NCBI RefSeq assembly: GCF_052057775.1
Contig: NZ_CP195121.1
Location: forward strand, 62,001 to 126,000
Origin: Methanococcoides sp052057775
GTDB taxonomy: Archaea; Halobacteriota; Methanosarcinia; Methanosarcinales; Methanosarcinaceae
Reading direction: 5' to 3'
Length of the DNA: 64,000 nucleotides
Of this stretch, positions 21,001 to 30,528 are shown piece by piece. Positions within the stretch are counted from its first letter, which is position 1; every line of letters starts with the position of its first letter. The position numbers were made by a program, and so were the translations under genes. The notes beneath the pieces were generated by a model. That model had not been told where the DNA came from and made no database searches. It saw only the letters and a list, made by a program, of their open reading frames with translations.

Positions 21001-22302
21001 ATGAAATTATTCGGATCGTCCGGTATAAGAGGTATTGCTAACAAGGACGTCACTGTAGACCTTGCACTGAAGGTCGGACTTGCACTCGGAAAGTCAAAAA
21101 GGACTGCAGTCATCGGCCGTGACCCGCGAGTTGCGGCGGAAATGATAGAGCATGCGGTCATATCCGGCCTCCTTTCAGCAGGTTGTGATGTCGTTCAGAT
21201 CGGAATGGTAAGCACACCGACATTAGCCTATGCTTCCAGGAACTATGACTGCGGGGTTATGATAACCGCATCCCACAACCCTTCTGAATACGTAGGAATT
21301 AAATTGTGGAACCCTGACGGCATGGCATTTGATTCAACCCAGCAGGAAGAGATCGAAAGAATTATCGAGGAAGGATCTTTCGAACCCGTCAGATGGGATC
21401 TGATCGGAAGTCCCACTGAAGATAGCAATGCCATCATCCAGCACAAAGCGATGATCGTCAGGAATGTTAAAAGATCATCCCGACGGGTTGTCATCGACTG
21501 CGGGTCCGGTGCAGGAAGTACCATCACCCCATACGTCCTGCGTGAGATCGGTTGCGAGGTCATCACATTGAACTCACAGCCTGACGGGCATTTCCCTGCC
21601 AGGAATCCGGAACCGAACGATGCAAATCTTACATTGCTAAAAAAAGCAGTGAAGGAATTTGAAGCTGACATTGGCATCGCACAGGACGGGGATGCGGACA
21701 GGATGATGACGGTGGATGAGAACGGAGAGTTCATCACCGGCGATGAGATGCTTGCAATGTTTGCCAGGCATGAATGCAGAAGCGATGCAAAACTGGTGGT
21801 CCCTGTGGATACTTCAATGATGGTAGATGATTCTCTCCCGGGTTCAACTATCATACGTACAAGGGTAGGTGATGTCTATGTTGCTGAAGAGATCAAGAGA
21901 TCAAAGGCCGATTTTGGAGGTGAACCATCAGGAAGCTGGATCTTCCCCGAGATATCCTACTGCCCGGACGGCATATACGCAGCTGCAAAGGTCATGGAAC
22001 TGATCCAGGACAGGACACTTTCAGAGCTTAAGGACGAACTTCCACACTACCCAACGCGTCGCGGGACCGTCAAATGCGACAATGAGAAGAAGAAAGCTGT
22101 AATGGAGCTGGTGAGTTCTGAGCTTGGATCTTCCGGAGATGTCACGGATATAGATGGAATACGGGTGGAAATGGAAAAAGGATGGGTACTTGTAAGACCA
22201 TCCGGAACAGAGCCAAAGATACGCATCACCGCCGAGGCAAGGGAAGGTGTGGACGAGCTCTACGAGATGGTGGAAAACATCGTCAAAAGAGGTCTTGCAT
22301 GA
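21001..22302 (+). CDS. glmM: Phosphoglucosamine mutase
   Basis: A 433-residue alpha-D-phosphohexomutase. Start at the ATG giving M-K-L-F-G-S-S-G-I-R-G; the longer frame from 20932 overlaps glmS and is not supported. The phosphoserine loop T-A-S-H-N-P places Ser91 as the catalytic residue, the Mg-binding loop D-G-D-A-D-R is near 228-233, and the C-terminal phosphate-binding R-P-S-G-T-E-P is present. It converts GlcN-6-P to GlcN-1-P, between GlmS and GlmU. Its stop overlaps the next start (ATGA). Confidence 0.93.
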   Translation: MKLFGSSGIRGIANKDVTVDLALKVGLALGKSKRTAVIGRDPRVAAEMIEHAVISGLLSAGCDVVQIGMVSTPTLAYASRNYDCGVMITASHNPSEYVGIKLWNPDGMAFDSTQQEEIERIIEEGSFEPVRWDLIGSPTEDSNAIIQHKAMIVRNVKRSSRRVVIDCGSGAGSTITPYVLREIGCEVITLNSQPDGHFPARNPEPNDANLTLLKKAVKEFEADIGIAQDGDADRMMTVDENGEFITGDEMLAMFARHECRSDAKLVVPVDTSMMVDDSLPGSTIIRTRVGDVYVAEEIKRSKADFGGEPSGSWIFPEISYCPDGIYAAAKVMELIQDRTLSELKDELPHYPTRRGTVKCDNEKKKAVMELVSSELGSSGDVTDIDGIRVEMEKGWVLVRPSGTEPKIRITAEAREGVDELYEMVENIVKRGLA

Positions 22303-23489
22303 AAGCCGTAATACTTGCCGCCGGGGAAGGCACCCGGATGAGGCCACTGACATCATCACTCCCAAAGGTAATGCTGCCAATAGGCAACAAGCCCATACTC
22401 GAGCACATCGTGGATGCTGCGATAGAAGCCGGTATTGAAGGTTTTGTATTCATCACAGGCTACCGTGAGGAGACGATCAAAGAGTACTTCGGCAGCGGTG
22501 AGAAATGGGGAGTCCCTATCGAGCATGTCCATCAGGAAGAACAGCTTGGTACAGCCAATGCCATCGGCTGTGCGAAAGGACATGTAGAAGGCAGTTTCAT
22601 CGTACTTAACGGGGACGTGCTTGTCAGCCCGGACCATATCAAAAAAATGGCTGGAAGACTGAATGATGCAGTCATAACGGTCAAGAAAGTTGAGAATCCA
22701 TCGGAGTTCGGAGTAATTGAAACTGAAGGGGATAAGGTCTCGAAAATAATAGAGAAACCCGAGAATCCACCAACCGATCTTGCCAATGCCGGTATTTACC
22801 TTTTCGGGGAAGAGATCTTTGAACTAATAGAAAGAACCCCGTTATCACCAAGGAGAGAATACGAGATAACCGATACGCTGCAGATGCTTATAGACAGCAG
22901 TGACAATGTCGGTTATGAGCTACTGGAGGATGAATGGATCGATGTCGGGAGACCCTGGGACCTTCTCGATGCCAACAAGGTCCTCTTAGAGGAGATAAGA
23001 CCTGAGATATCCGGACTTGTAGAACCCAATGCCACCCTCATAGGTGATGTGAGCGTAGGTGAAGGGACACTCATACGCAACGGTGCGTACATAATCGGGC
23101 CCGTGGTCATTGGTAAGGACTGTGATATCGGACCAAATTGCTTCATACGTCCATCAACATCTATTGGAAATAATGTTCATATCGGAAATGCTGTTGAAGT
23201 GAAGAACAGCATAATCATGGATGATACGAAGATCGGACACCTTACATATATAGGAGATAGTATTATAGGACGCAAGTGCAATTTCGGTGCCGGAACAAAA
23301 GTTGCTAACCTCAGACATGATGGAAAGAACATAAAGGTAAACATCAAGGGAAAGAGGACCGATTCCGGAAGACGGAAACTTGGTGTGATCATGGGTGATG
23401 ATGTCCACACAGGCATCAATAGCAGCATAAATGTCGGCACGGTCATGGAAAGTGGGAGCTTTACAGGGCCCGGAGAGGTAGTCAGGTGA
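22299..23489 (+). CDS. glmU: Bifunctional GlcN-1-P acetyltransferase/UTP nucleotidylyltransferase (GlmU-like, copy 2)
   Basis: A 396-residue protein with the canonical L-A-A-G-E-G-T-R-M-R-P-L-T-x-x-x-P-K loop and a C-terminal left-handed beta-helix (about 245-390, I-G-N-N-V-H-I-G repeats). The ATG at 22299 overlaps the glmM stop, so coupling is strong and this copy is the better candidate for GlmU of UDP-GlcNAc synthesis. UDP-GlcNAc feeds surface glycans and N-glycosylation in methanogens. Copy 1 (17911) has the same plan, but its nucleotide loop differs. Confidence 0.87.
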   Translation: MKAVILAAGEGTRMRPLTSSLPKVMLPIGNKPILEHIVDAAIEAGIEGFVFITGYREETIKEYFGSGEKWGVPIEHVHQEEQLGTANAIGCAKGHVEGSFIVLNGDVLVSPDHIKKMAGRLNDAVITVKKVENPSEFGVIETEGDKVSKIIEKPENPPTDLANAGIYLFGEEIFELIERTPLSPRREYEITDTLQMLIDSSDNVGYELLEDEWIDVGRPWDLLDANKVLLEEIRPEISGLVEPNATLIGDVSVGEGTLIRNGAYIIGPVVIGKDCDIGPNCFIRPSTSIGNNVHIGNAVEVKNSIIMDDTKIGHLTYIGDSIIGRKCNFGAGTKVANLRHDGKNIKVNIKGKRTDSGRRKLGVIMGDDVHTGINSSINVGTVMESGSFTGPGEVVR

Positions 23490-23550
23490 AACGATACATC
23501 AACATTACGACTACATTACAACACCACCTACAATTATACAGGTGATCTGA

Positions 23551-24864
23551 TTGATAGAAATGCAAAAAATGGTAGAACTTGCGAAGCAGATAGCCGGAAT
23601 CATTGAAGAATACAAGCATGCAAGAGTTATCTCACATAATGATGCGGACGGAATATCCTCAGCAGCCATCATCTGCCAGGCATTGCTCAGGAAAGGAATA
23701 CCATACCACCTGACGATCGTTGGCCGTCTGGATGACAGTGTTGCCGAACTTGTTAATGAGACAGCATCAGATGGCGATGTTGTAATATTCTGTGATATGG
23801 GAAGCGGACAACCGGAGATCATTGAAAAGGTCGAAAATGATGTGATCGTGATCGATCACCATAAACCGGTGGGAGATTCGCCTGCCAAAGCAATGATAAA
23901 CCCACATATGGCAGGGATCGACGGAGCAGTACACCTGTGTGCAGCCACGACGACATATCTTGTAGCAAAGAGCCTGAATGAGGAAAATGTCGACCTTGCA
24001 GGGCTGGCTATTGCAGGTGCAGTGGGAGATAAACAATTATTTGAGACCGCGAACAGGATCATACTGAACGAGGCGGTCGAGGCAGGTGTCGTATCAGTCA
24101 AAAAGGGACTGAAAGTTGGCAGCGGAGATATTGCCGACATCCTGGAGAACACTCCGGAACCTTATCTAGACATTACAGGCGACCGTGAGAAGATAGATAC
24201 ATTTCTGGAAATGCTTGACATAAGCGGCGATATTGATTCCCTCAGTGCAGAACAACTGCAGAAGCTCACTTCCACCATCGCACTGAAGCTTACGAAGAAT
24301 GCAAGTCCCGAAGCTATTGAAGCAGCTATAGGGGACGTATATATCCTGAACAAAGAGGTTGTAAGGAACGTCTACGATCTGGTAGCCATCATGAACACCT
24401 GTGGAAAACAGGAAGTTCCCGGACTTGCAGTTGCCCTTTGCATGAAAGATGATTCCACACTTGAAGAAGCACAGGAGATCACACTCAAAAGCCAGAAGGC
24501 CATCATTGCCGATATCAAAAAAGCAGAGGAAATGCTGAAAAAGGCCAAGAACATCTACTACCTGAGTGGCAAGGACCTCGAATCCACAGGAATGGTAGCA
24601 AGTACTATCATAAGGTATGTTCATCCAGATATGCCCTTCATTGCCGTTAATGAGGTAGAGGGGATCATCAAGATCTCCGGAAGAGGCACACGTGAACTGG
24701 TGGCCAGGGGACTTGACCTTGCCTATGCACTGCGAACTGCCGCATCATCTGTGGGAGGGGACGGAGGCGGACACAGCATTGCTTCCGGCGCATCCATTCC
24801 ACTGGACAGAACGGAAGATTTTATTTCACTTGTCGACGACATTGTCGGAGAACAGCTGAACTGA
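23551..24864 (+). CDS. DHH-family phosphoesterase (archaeal RecJ-like)
   Basis: A 437-residue protein with motif I S-H-N-D-A-D-G-I-S-S-A-A near residues 27-38, the D-H-H triad in V-I-D-H-H-K-P near 106, and a DHHA1-type end G-G-D-G-G-G-H-S-I-A-S-G-A near 405-417. Archaeal relatives include the GINS-associated nuclease GAN and other RecJ homologues with 5'-3' or 3'-5' single-strand nuclease activity. A TTG start at 23551 follows GGTGAT by four bases; an in-frame ATG at 23560 is an alternative. It is followed by KEOPS Pcc1 and a uracil-DNA glycosylase, an information-processing set. Confidence 0.85.
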   Translation: MIEMQKMVELAKQIAGIIEEYKHARVISHNDADGISSAAIICQALLRKGIPYHLTIVGRLDDSVAELVNETASDGDVVIFCDMGSGQPEIIEKVENDVIVIDHHKPVGDSPAKAMINPHMAGIDGAVHLCAATTTYLVAKSLNEENVDLAGLAIAGAVGDKQLFETANRIILNEAVEAGVVSVKKGLKVGSGDIADILENTPEPYLDITGDREKIDTFLEMLDISGDIDSLSAEQLQKLTSTIALKLTKNASPEAIEAAIGDVYILNKEVVRNVYDLVAIMNTCGKQEVPGLAVALCMKDDSTLEEAQEITLKSQKAIIADIKKAEEMLKKAKNIYYLSGKDLESTGMVASTIIRYVHPDMPFIAVNEVEGIIKISGRGTRELVARGLDLAYALRTAASSVGGDGGGHSIASGASIPLDRTEDFISLVDDIVGEQLN

Positions 24865-24865
24865 T

Positions 24866-25120
24866 GTGAGAATTATGAAGATATCTACGACTATCAAGTT
24901 CAACAGCCCGGATGCGCCCGATGTTGCAAAGAAGGTTGCACTTTCACTTAAACCGGACAACCTGACCAACATGGAAACAGAGATCAGTGAAGAACAGGCC
25001 ATCATAACCATTCGAACGGAGAAGATCTCATCCATGATAGCCACAGTAGATGACCTTCTCATGAACGCAAAGATAGCTGAAGATATCATAAGTGAAGTCG
25101 AGGATGAAAATGACCTCTGA
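24866..25120 (+). CDS. pcc1: KEOPS complex subunit Pcc1
   Basis: An 84-residue protein of the small Pcc1/CTAG family, with K-I-S-T-T-I-K-F at the start and the R-T-E-K-I-S-S-M-I-A-T-V-D-D-L-L helix. Pcc1 is the dimerisation subunit of KEOPS, which makes N6-threonylcarbamoyladenosine on tRNA. The GTG at 24866 or the ATG at 24875 may be the start; the latter fits the family better. It lies 1 bp after the DHH gene and overlaps the next gene. Confidence 0.8.
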   Translation: MRIMKISTTIKFNSPDAPDVAKKVALSLKPDNLTNMETEISEEQAIITIRTEKISSMIATVDDLLMNAKIAEDIISEVEDENDL

Positions 25121-25658
25121 GTGGAAGACTCTTGAAGATGTTGAGGAGCACATCTTCGAATGTAAGGCCTGCCCTCTTTCTGAGACAATTATCAATAAGG
25201 TCGTCCGTAAAGGTTCGGACAGACCAAAGGTCCTTTTTATAGGGGAGGCCCCGGGAAAGAACGAGGATGAGACAGGAGTGCCTTTTTGCGGACGTGCAGG
25301 AAAGATACTTGACGAACTTATCGATTATTCAGGGCTTGAAGAAAGTGATTGGGCAGTGATCAATACCATCAAGTGCAGGCCTCCGAAGAACCGCAACCCG
25401 AACAGGAAAGAGCTCGAAGCCTGCAAACCATTCCTGAAAAGACAGATAGAACTGCTTGACCCCAGATTGATAATCCTTCTTGGGAACACTGCCGAAAAGG
25501 CATTCCTTAACGGACAGAAGATGGAATGGGGAGCTGTTGAGGAATTCGAAGGAAGAAAGGTGCTTAAGATATTCCACCCCGCTGCACTGATCTATACAAG
25601 GTCCCGCACAGAGGAACAGCACCGATTCCTTGATGAGAACAGACATTTGTTCTCATGA
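25104..25658 (+). CDS. Uracil-DNA glycosylase, family 4 (Fe-S)
   Basis: About 184 residues. C-K-A-C near the N-terminus and two later cysteines (the C in I-K-C-R-P-P and in E-A-C-K-P) are the four ligands of the 4Fe-4S cluster. The active-site motif G-E-A-P-G-K-N-E-D and the F-H-P-A-A motif near residue 160 are diagnostic. It removes uracil from deaminated cytosine. ATGs at 25104 and 25110 overlap the end of pcc1; GTCGAGG precedes them. Confidence 0.9.
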   Translation: MKMTSEWKTLEDVEEHIFECKACPLSETIINKVVRKGSDRPKVLFIGEAPGKNEDETGVPFCGRAGKILDELIDYSGLEESDWAVINTIKCRPPKNRNPNRKELEACKPFLKRQIELLDPRLIILLGNTAEKAFLNGQKMEWGAVEEFEGRKVLKIFHPAALIYTRSRTEEQHRFLDENRHLFS

Positions 25659-25889
25659 ATTTTTTCAGGTCTAAATTGTTAAGCGAATGATAGAAGACAG
25701 GATAAGGAACAATATTAAAAGGTCTTCCTGATCATACCCACAAACTTTTTTTGTTGGAAAATTTATTAAATCTGGAGCCTATTTCATAACTGTTTGCTTT
25801 AGCAACAAATGTAATTAATTGATCATGACCACAAATGGAACATAAGAGCCAGTTGATCCAATAACGGCCGGTTTCAAGAGGAATAACGT

Positions 25890-27398
25890 ATGGAACTTAA
25901 ATTCAACCTGAAAGGAGCATTCAAGACAAGCACCGACCCTGCCGGTGCAAAAGATGTTATTGCCCAATATTTCGAAGAGGCAAATGATACCACCCTTACA
26001 AAGGGAGCACCGGAAGGACAGGGTGCAAAGATCACAGAATGGAGTATTGTTGATAACAGCATCGAGGTCTCTATAGAGTCCGGAAGGTTCGTCAGGGCAC
26101 ACGATGCAATGATCCGTCTCAGGAAACCCCTGGCAGGAAAGCTCGGAAAAGAGTTCCACATCGGTATTCGCGGTATCGACGTGAAAGAGTTCACAATAGA
26201 AATGCCTGCAGAAGAGGAACTTGATAACATCAGAATCCCTCATGTGAGCAGCATCAGGAATGTTGATGGTGGAATAGTCCTTGAGCTTGATGTCGGCGAG
26301 TCCGAACTTGAGAACCGTATCCCGGACAGGATACTTACCCTCATGGAAGAGAAGGTAAAGGCAAAGGATTACGGTGGCAAGGCAGAACACTGGCAGGTCC
26401 TCTGGGAAAGTGAAAAGAAGGAGCACAAGTTCTTCGGAGATCCTACACAGGAAATGATGAAAGAAGGATGGATCAAGCGTGGAGCAAGCCGCGGACAGTG
26501 GATCCATGGCCCCCAGTCAACAAGGATGTTCAGGACTTTCGAGAGGATCGTTCTCGAAGAGCTCCTTGAACCTCTTGGATACAGGGAGATGATCTTCCCG
26601 AAACTTGTCCCGTGGGAGGTCTGGCAGAAGTCAGGACACGCTAAGGGTGTCTACCCCGAGATATACTATGTCTGCCCTCCAAAGACAAGAGACCCGGAGT
26701 ACTGGGAAGAGGTTATCGACCACTACAAGGTCACACATGAGGTCCCAACAGCACTTATCAAAGAGAAGATAGGAGAACCTATCGGCGGACTTTGCTATGC
26801 ACAGTGCCCACCTTTCTGGGTGTACGTTCAGGGAGAGACAATCCCTACCGAGGACTTCCCGATAAAGGTATTTGACAGGTCAGGCACATCACACCGCTAC
26901 GAAAGCGGAGGTATCCACGGAATGGAGCGTGTGGACGAGTTCCACCGCATAGAGATTGTGTGGCTCGGTACCAAAGAACAGGTCATTGAGACTGCAAAAG
27001 AGCTTCATGAGAGATATATGCACATCTTCAATGAGATCCTTGACCTTGAGTGGAGAAAGGCATGGGTAACCCCATGGTTCATGGCACAGGAAGGTCTTAC
27101 CGGACTCTCCGAACAGGGCGAAGCAGGAACGACCGACTATGAAGCACCACTGCCCTACAGAGGCGAAGACGGCGAATGGCTCGAATTCCAGAACGTCAGT
27201 ATTAACGGTAACAAGTATCCGTCAGGATTCAATGTGAAGTGCCAGTCGGGCGAGGAACTCTGGTCAGGCTGTTCAGGTGTGGGACTTGAGCGCTGGGCAT
27301 CAGCATTCTTCGCACAGAAGGGACTGGACCCTGATAACTGGCCAGAGGAATTCAGGAAGAGAGCGGGTGAAATTCCGGAGGGAATACGTTTCCTCTGA
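25890..27398 (+). CDS. serS: Seryl-tRNA synthetase, methanogen type (type 2)
   Basis: A 502-residue protein that matches the atypical SerRS found mainly in methanogens: a long N-terminal domain (about 1-170) in place of the usual two-helix coiled-coil arm, then a class II core with G-Q-W-I-H-G-P-Q, the zinc-site cysteine in G-G-L-C-Y-A-Q-C, the C-terminal zinc-ligand region, and motif 3 G-V-G-L-E-R-W-A near 457. It charges tRNA-Ser. A TATA-like AAATTTATTAAAT lies near 25759. Length and motifs fit well. Confidence 0.93.
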   Translation: MELKFNLKGAFKTSTDPAGAKDVIAQYFEEANDTTLTKGAPEGQGAKITEWSIVDNSIEVSIESGRFVRAHDAMIRLRKPLAGKLGKEFHIGIRGIDVKEFTIEMPAEEELDNIRIPHVSSIRNVDGGIVLELDVGESELENRIPDRILTLMEEKVKAKDYGGKAEHWQVLWESEKKEHKFFGDPTQEMMKEGWIKRGASRGQWIHGPQSTRMFRTFERIVLEELLEPLGYREMIFPKLVPWEVWQKSGHAKGVYPEIYYVCPPKTRDPEYWEEVIDHYKVTHEVPTALIKEKIGEPIGGLCYAQCPPFWVYVQGETIPTEDFPIKVFDRSGTSHRYESGGIHGMERVDEFHRIEIVWLGTKEQVIETAKELHERYMHIFNEILDLEWRKAWVTPWFMAQEGLTGLSEQGEAGTTDYEAPLPYRGEDGEWLEFQNVSINGNKYPSGFNVKCQSGEELWSGCSGVGLERWASAFFAQKGLDPDNWPEEFRKRAGEIPEGIRFL

Positions 27399-27424
27399 TA
27401 TTCCTTTTTTATCGTACCGATTTC

Positions 27425-27432
27425 TTTATATA
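27425..27432 (+). promoter_or_regulatory. TATA box of rps3ae
   Basis: TTTATATA about 140 bp before the TTG start. This gives a leader of roughly 110 nt, similar to rpsO. Confidence 0.4.
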
Positions 27433-27567
27433 TGGACATGAACACTATTGGTCCGCTATTAATAACCATTCACACGGGAATTATAACAGTAAGAATCACG
27501 AACATCAGAACTTAATTCGATCGAGGCATCGATCAAAACAACCATCACAATAATAAGGAGGAATTGC

Positions 27568-28221
27568 TTGGCAAAAAAGAGAGTACAAAGGAAGCTGGAT
27601 AAATGGAAATCAAAACAGTGGTATACCATCGAGGCACCAAAGTTCATTGGTAGCAACCAGATCGGTGTGACCCCATCCGACGAACCGGAGAAAATGGTGG
27701 GTCGTATTGTTGAGACCACTGTAGGTGAACTCACCAATGATTTCTCAAAACACAACATCAAACTTAAACTTGAGATCAACAACGTAACCGGCGACATCGC
27801 AAACACAAGGTTCATCGGTCACGAGATCACAACCGACTACCTGCGCTCCATCGTAAAGCGCCAGACTTCCAGGATCGATACAAACCTTAATGTCAAGACA
27901 AAGGACGGTTACAAGATCAGGGTCAAACCTATCTGTTTCACAGTCAAGAGGGCAAAGACAAGCCAGATCAAGGCTCTCAGAGACGTCATGAACGAAACAG
28001 TAGCAACACGCGCAGCTGAACTCGACTTCGAGCAGTTCGTGGAAGAAGCTATTGTCGGCAAGCTTTCCGCAAACATCTACAGGAAGGCAAAATCCATCTA
28101 CCCACTCAGAAGAGTAGAGATCAGGAAGACCGAAGTCCAGTCATTCCCTGCAGCACGTGCAGTAACTCCAGTAGTTGAAGAAGCACCAGCAGCTGTAGAA
28201 GCACCTACAGCAGAAGAGTAA
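27568..28221 (+). CDS. rps3ae: 30S ribosomal protein S3Ae (eS1)
   Basis: A 217-residue archaeal eS1. It begins with a lysine/arginine-rich segment (A-K-K-R-V-Q-R-K-L-D-K-W-K) and ends in an Ala/Pro/Glu-rich tail. It starts at TTG, supported by AAGGAGG 7 bases upstream; no ATG is available nearby. It binds near the 3' end of 16S rRNA. A strong terminator follows. Confidence 0.95.
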   Translation: MAKKRVQRKLDKWKSKQWYTIEAPKFIGSNQIGVTPSDEPEKMVGRIVETTVGELTNDFSKHNIKLKLEINNVTGDIANTRFIGHEITTDYLRSIVKRQTSRIDTNLNVKTKDGYKIRVKPICFTVKRAKTSQIKALRDVMNETVATRAAELDFEQFVEEAIVGKLSANIYRKAKSIYPLRRVEIRKTEVQSFPAARAVTPVVEEAPAAVEAPTAEE

Positions 28222-28237
28222 ATCATTAAATCATAAT

Positions 28238-28275
28238 GGTGACCCCACACTGGTCACCGTTAACATCTTTTTTTA
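28238..28275 (+). terminator. Terminator after rps3ae
   Basis: Perfect 7-bp stem GGTGACC/GGTCACC around a 7-nt loop, with a T run following within 10 bases. Confidence 0.65.
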
Positions 28276-28466
28276 ATATTGACCATTAACATTGAATTCT
28301 AAAATTAATTTTCAATTAGCTTTAGCTAACATTGCAGATATGCATTAATTCCGGAAAAGATCATAGTTTCATCTAACTGCCCCGTATCAAGTTCAAAACA
28401 CAAATCAAAAAGAGAAGTGGCTGGTGAACCAGCCATGGTTAAAGGTTTCGATGCAAACTCTACACT

Positions 28467-30176
28467 TCACTTATGAGTGAAGTATGCAACAACGCCATCA
28501 TCCACAGAATCGATCCTGCAGAAACCAAATCTCTCGAACTGGACAACATTGTTGAGCTCTTCAACAACCTGTTTCTCACCAACACCTGTGAACTCACCGT
28601 GTGGTGCCAGCACTTTAACATTGATATTATCCTCCGGTGCCCAGTGGATTATGCGCATCTTCTTGCTTTTGGCATCTTCCATGGAATCACCGATGCAACG
28701 GCATTTCAGAGGACTTACTGAAGTTATCTCGATGTTATAGAGATCCTTCAGACGGATCATATCACCTTCCTTCACAGACTCAACATCATCATTGCAAACA
28801 AAGATCTTTGATCCGACATCTATACTGCGGGATCCCCTCTCTTCGGTCGGATGCAGTGAAGGCTCCACGACACAGCTTTCCGCATTCTCTATCTCAAGCT
28901 CCACAGGATCCCATACAAAGAAGTATCTGTTAGCGATAGGATCAATGATCTTCCTGTTCTCTGCATAAAGGGTATCCATACTGATGCTGATATCCGTCTC
29001 ACCCACACCCATGTCGATCATGAACTTGCGGATAGCTTCCGGCCTGATACCACGCCTGCGCATTGCACGCAGTGTTGGGAGACGAGGATCATCCCATCCG
29101 GAATACTCCCCTTCCTCTATTGCCTTTCGGAGTCCGCTTGTGCTGAACTTACCGAACTCATGCATCTTGATGCGGCCCCAGTGAGTTGTCTTTGGATATT
29201 CCCAGCCAAGATAATCATAGATATATCCCTGGCGTTTCTCACTGTCCATCAGATCCTTACCCCTGATGATGTGGGTCATGCCAAGTTCATGGTCCTCAAT
29301 AGCACCCTCAAAGTCGAGCAAAGGCCAGACCACATATTTGTCGTCCACCTCAGGACGTGGATGTGGCATCTTGACGATCCTGAAAGCACCAAAATCACGA
29401 AGTGCAGGATCCTTATGCTTGATATCGGTCTTTATCCTCACAACAGCGCTCTTCTCCTCATATTCACCGGCAAGCATCTTATCCCAGTGTTCAAGATTTA
29501 CATCAGGGCCCTGGTCGCGGTGTGGGCATGCCTCTTTTGCATCCTTGAACTTCTTGAAATCACCACCGTCACAGAAGCAGATATATGCATGGCCCATCTC
29601 AATGAGCTTTCTTGCATAATCATAATAGATCCCCATCCGGTCTGATGCAATTACGACCTCATCCGGTTTTGCATCAAGCCATGTGCAGTCCTCAATGTAC
29701 CAGTCATATGCTTCCAGCATAGGGCGCTTTGTCTGAGGGTCCGTATCATCAAAACGAATGATGAACTTACCACCATACATCTTGACATACTCAGAGTTGA
29801 TCACAATTCCGCGTGTACTCCCCAGTGTTGCGGGACCATTAGGGTTTGGAGCAAAACGCATGACAACAGTCTCACCCTCCTTTACATCGAGAGGTTTGAG
29901 ACCTTTATCCGGCTCCTTTTTGGTATTTAATTCCTCTATAAGCTCCGGTGCCAGCGTCTCAAGGCGGGACTGCCATTCTTCAGGAGTCTCTTTTGAGACC
30001 TCATCAAGGATGTGCTGGATCATAGGACCAACATCCTTTGCAAGAGGGCGCAGGTGAGGGCATGAGCCCATTACACGCCCCATAACAGCTCCAAGCTGAG
30101 GGGTCTTTCCGTATTTAACAGCGTTTTGAAGCGCAAATTTCTCTATAGTTACCTTATCTTCATCACTCAGGGTCAT
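28467..30176 (-). CDS. gltX: Glutamyl-tRNA synthetase (archaeal GluRS)
   Basis: A 569-residue class I synthetase of the archaeal/eukaryotic type. The nucleotide motif R-F-A-P-N-P-N-G-P-A-T-L-G (HIGH region; G-S-T-R follows) is near residues 106-120, and the KMSKS-like K-F-S-T-S-G-L is near 345. The C-terminal half is the beta-barrel anticodon domain typical of the GlnRS-like archaeal branch. In archaea it also charges tRNA-Gln with glutamate. It is 52 bp downstream of a small winged-helix gene on the same strand. Confidence 0.95.
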   Translation of the reverse strand: MTLSDEDKVTIEKFALQNAVKYGKTPQLGAVMGRVMGSCPHLRPLAKDVGPMIQHILDEVSKETPEEWQSRLETLAPELIEELNTKKEPDKGLKPLDVKEGETVVMRFAPNPNGPATLGSTRGIVINSEYVKMYGGKFIIRFDDTDPQTKRPMLEAYDWYIEDCTWLDAKPDEVVIASDRMGIYYDYARKLIEMGHAYICFCDGGDFKKFKDAKEACPHRDQGPDVNLEHWDKMLAGEYEEKSAVVRIKTDIKHKDPALRDFGAFRIVKMPHPRPEVDDKYVVWPLLDFEGAIEDHELGMTHIIRGKDLMDSEKRQGYIYDYLGWEYPKTTHWGRIKMHEFGKFSTSGLRKAIEEGEYSGWDDPRLPTLRAMRRRGIRPEAIRKFMIDMGVGETDISISMDTLYAENRKIIDPIANRYFFVWDPVELEIENAESCVVEPSLHPTEERGSRSIDVGSKIFVCNDDVESVKEGDMIRLKDLYNIEITSVSPLKCRCIGDSMEDAKSKKMRIIHWAPEDNINVKVLAPHGEFTGVGEKQVVEELNNVVQFERFGFCRIDSVDDGVVAYFTHK

Positions 30177-30228
30177 TTGAATTCACTCTCAGGAAAAATA
30201 ATATCATTAATTTAAAAACAAATGAATA

Positions 30229-30528
30229 TCAGAGACGGTCGCCCAGATCACTGATATGGTTCACCTTTTCAAGGATTATACCCAGATCTTCATTGAAATT
30301 TTCGACGAACTCTTCTGCCATGTCACCTGCCATTGCACCATGTGAGGAAGGCTTAATAAGATGTTCCTGTTCCAGCACACGCAAAGAATACCGGACCTTA
30401 TGGGTTGGCATCCCGGTCTCTTCGGCAAGCTTCAATATCCCAATGGGTCCTTTTTCAATGACCTTCTGGAGAACGATCAGATGTCTTTCAGTAAGTTCGA
30501 GTTCCCTGTTGATCTGGTCAAATAGCAT
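30229..30528 (-). CDS. Small winged-helix DNA-binding protein
   Basis: A 99-residue protein with a clear winged helix-turn-helix (about residues 12-62: L-T-E-R-H-L-I-V-L-Q-K-V, then K-L-A-E-E-T-G-M-P-T-H-K-V-R-Y-S-L-R-V-L). The C-terminal helix (E-F-V-E-N-F-N-E-D-L) could dimerise. It begins at the very end of the upstream FAH-family gene, so the two are coupled, and it lies just before gltX. It is probably a transcription regulator; its target is unknown. Confidence 0.7.
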   Translation of the reverse strand: MLFDQINRELELTERHLIVLQKVIEKGPIGILKLAEETGMPTHKVRYSLRVLEQEHLIKPSSHGAMAGDMAEEFVENFNEDLGIILEKVNHISDLGDRL

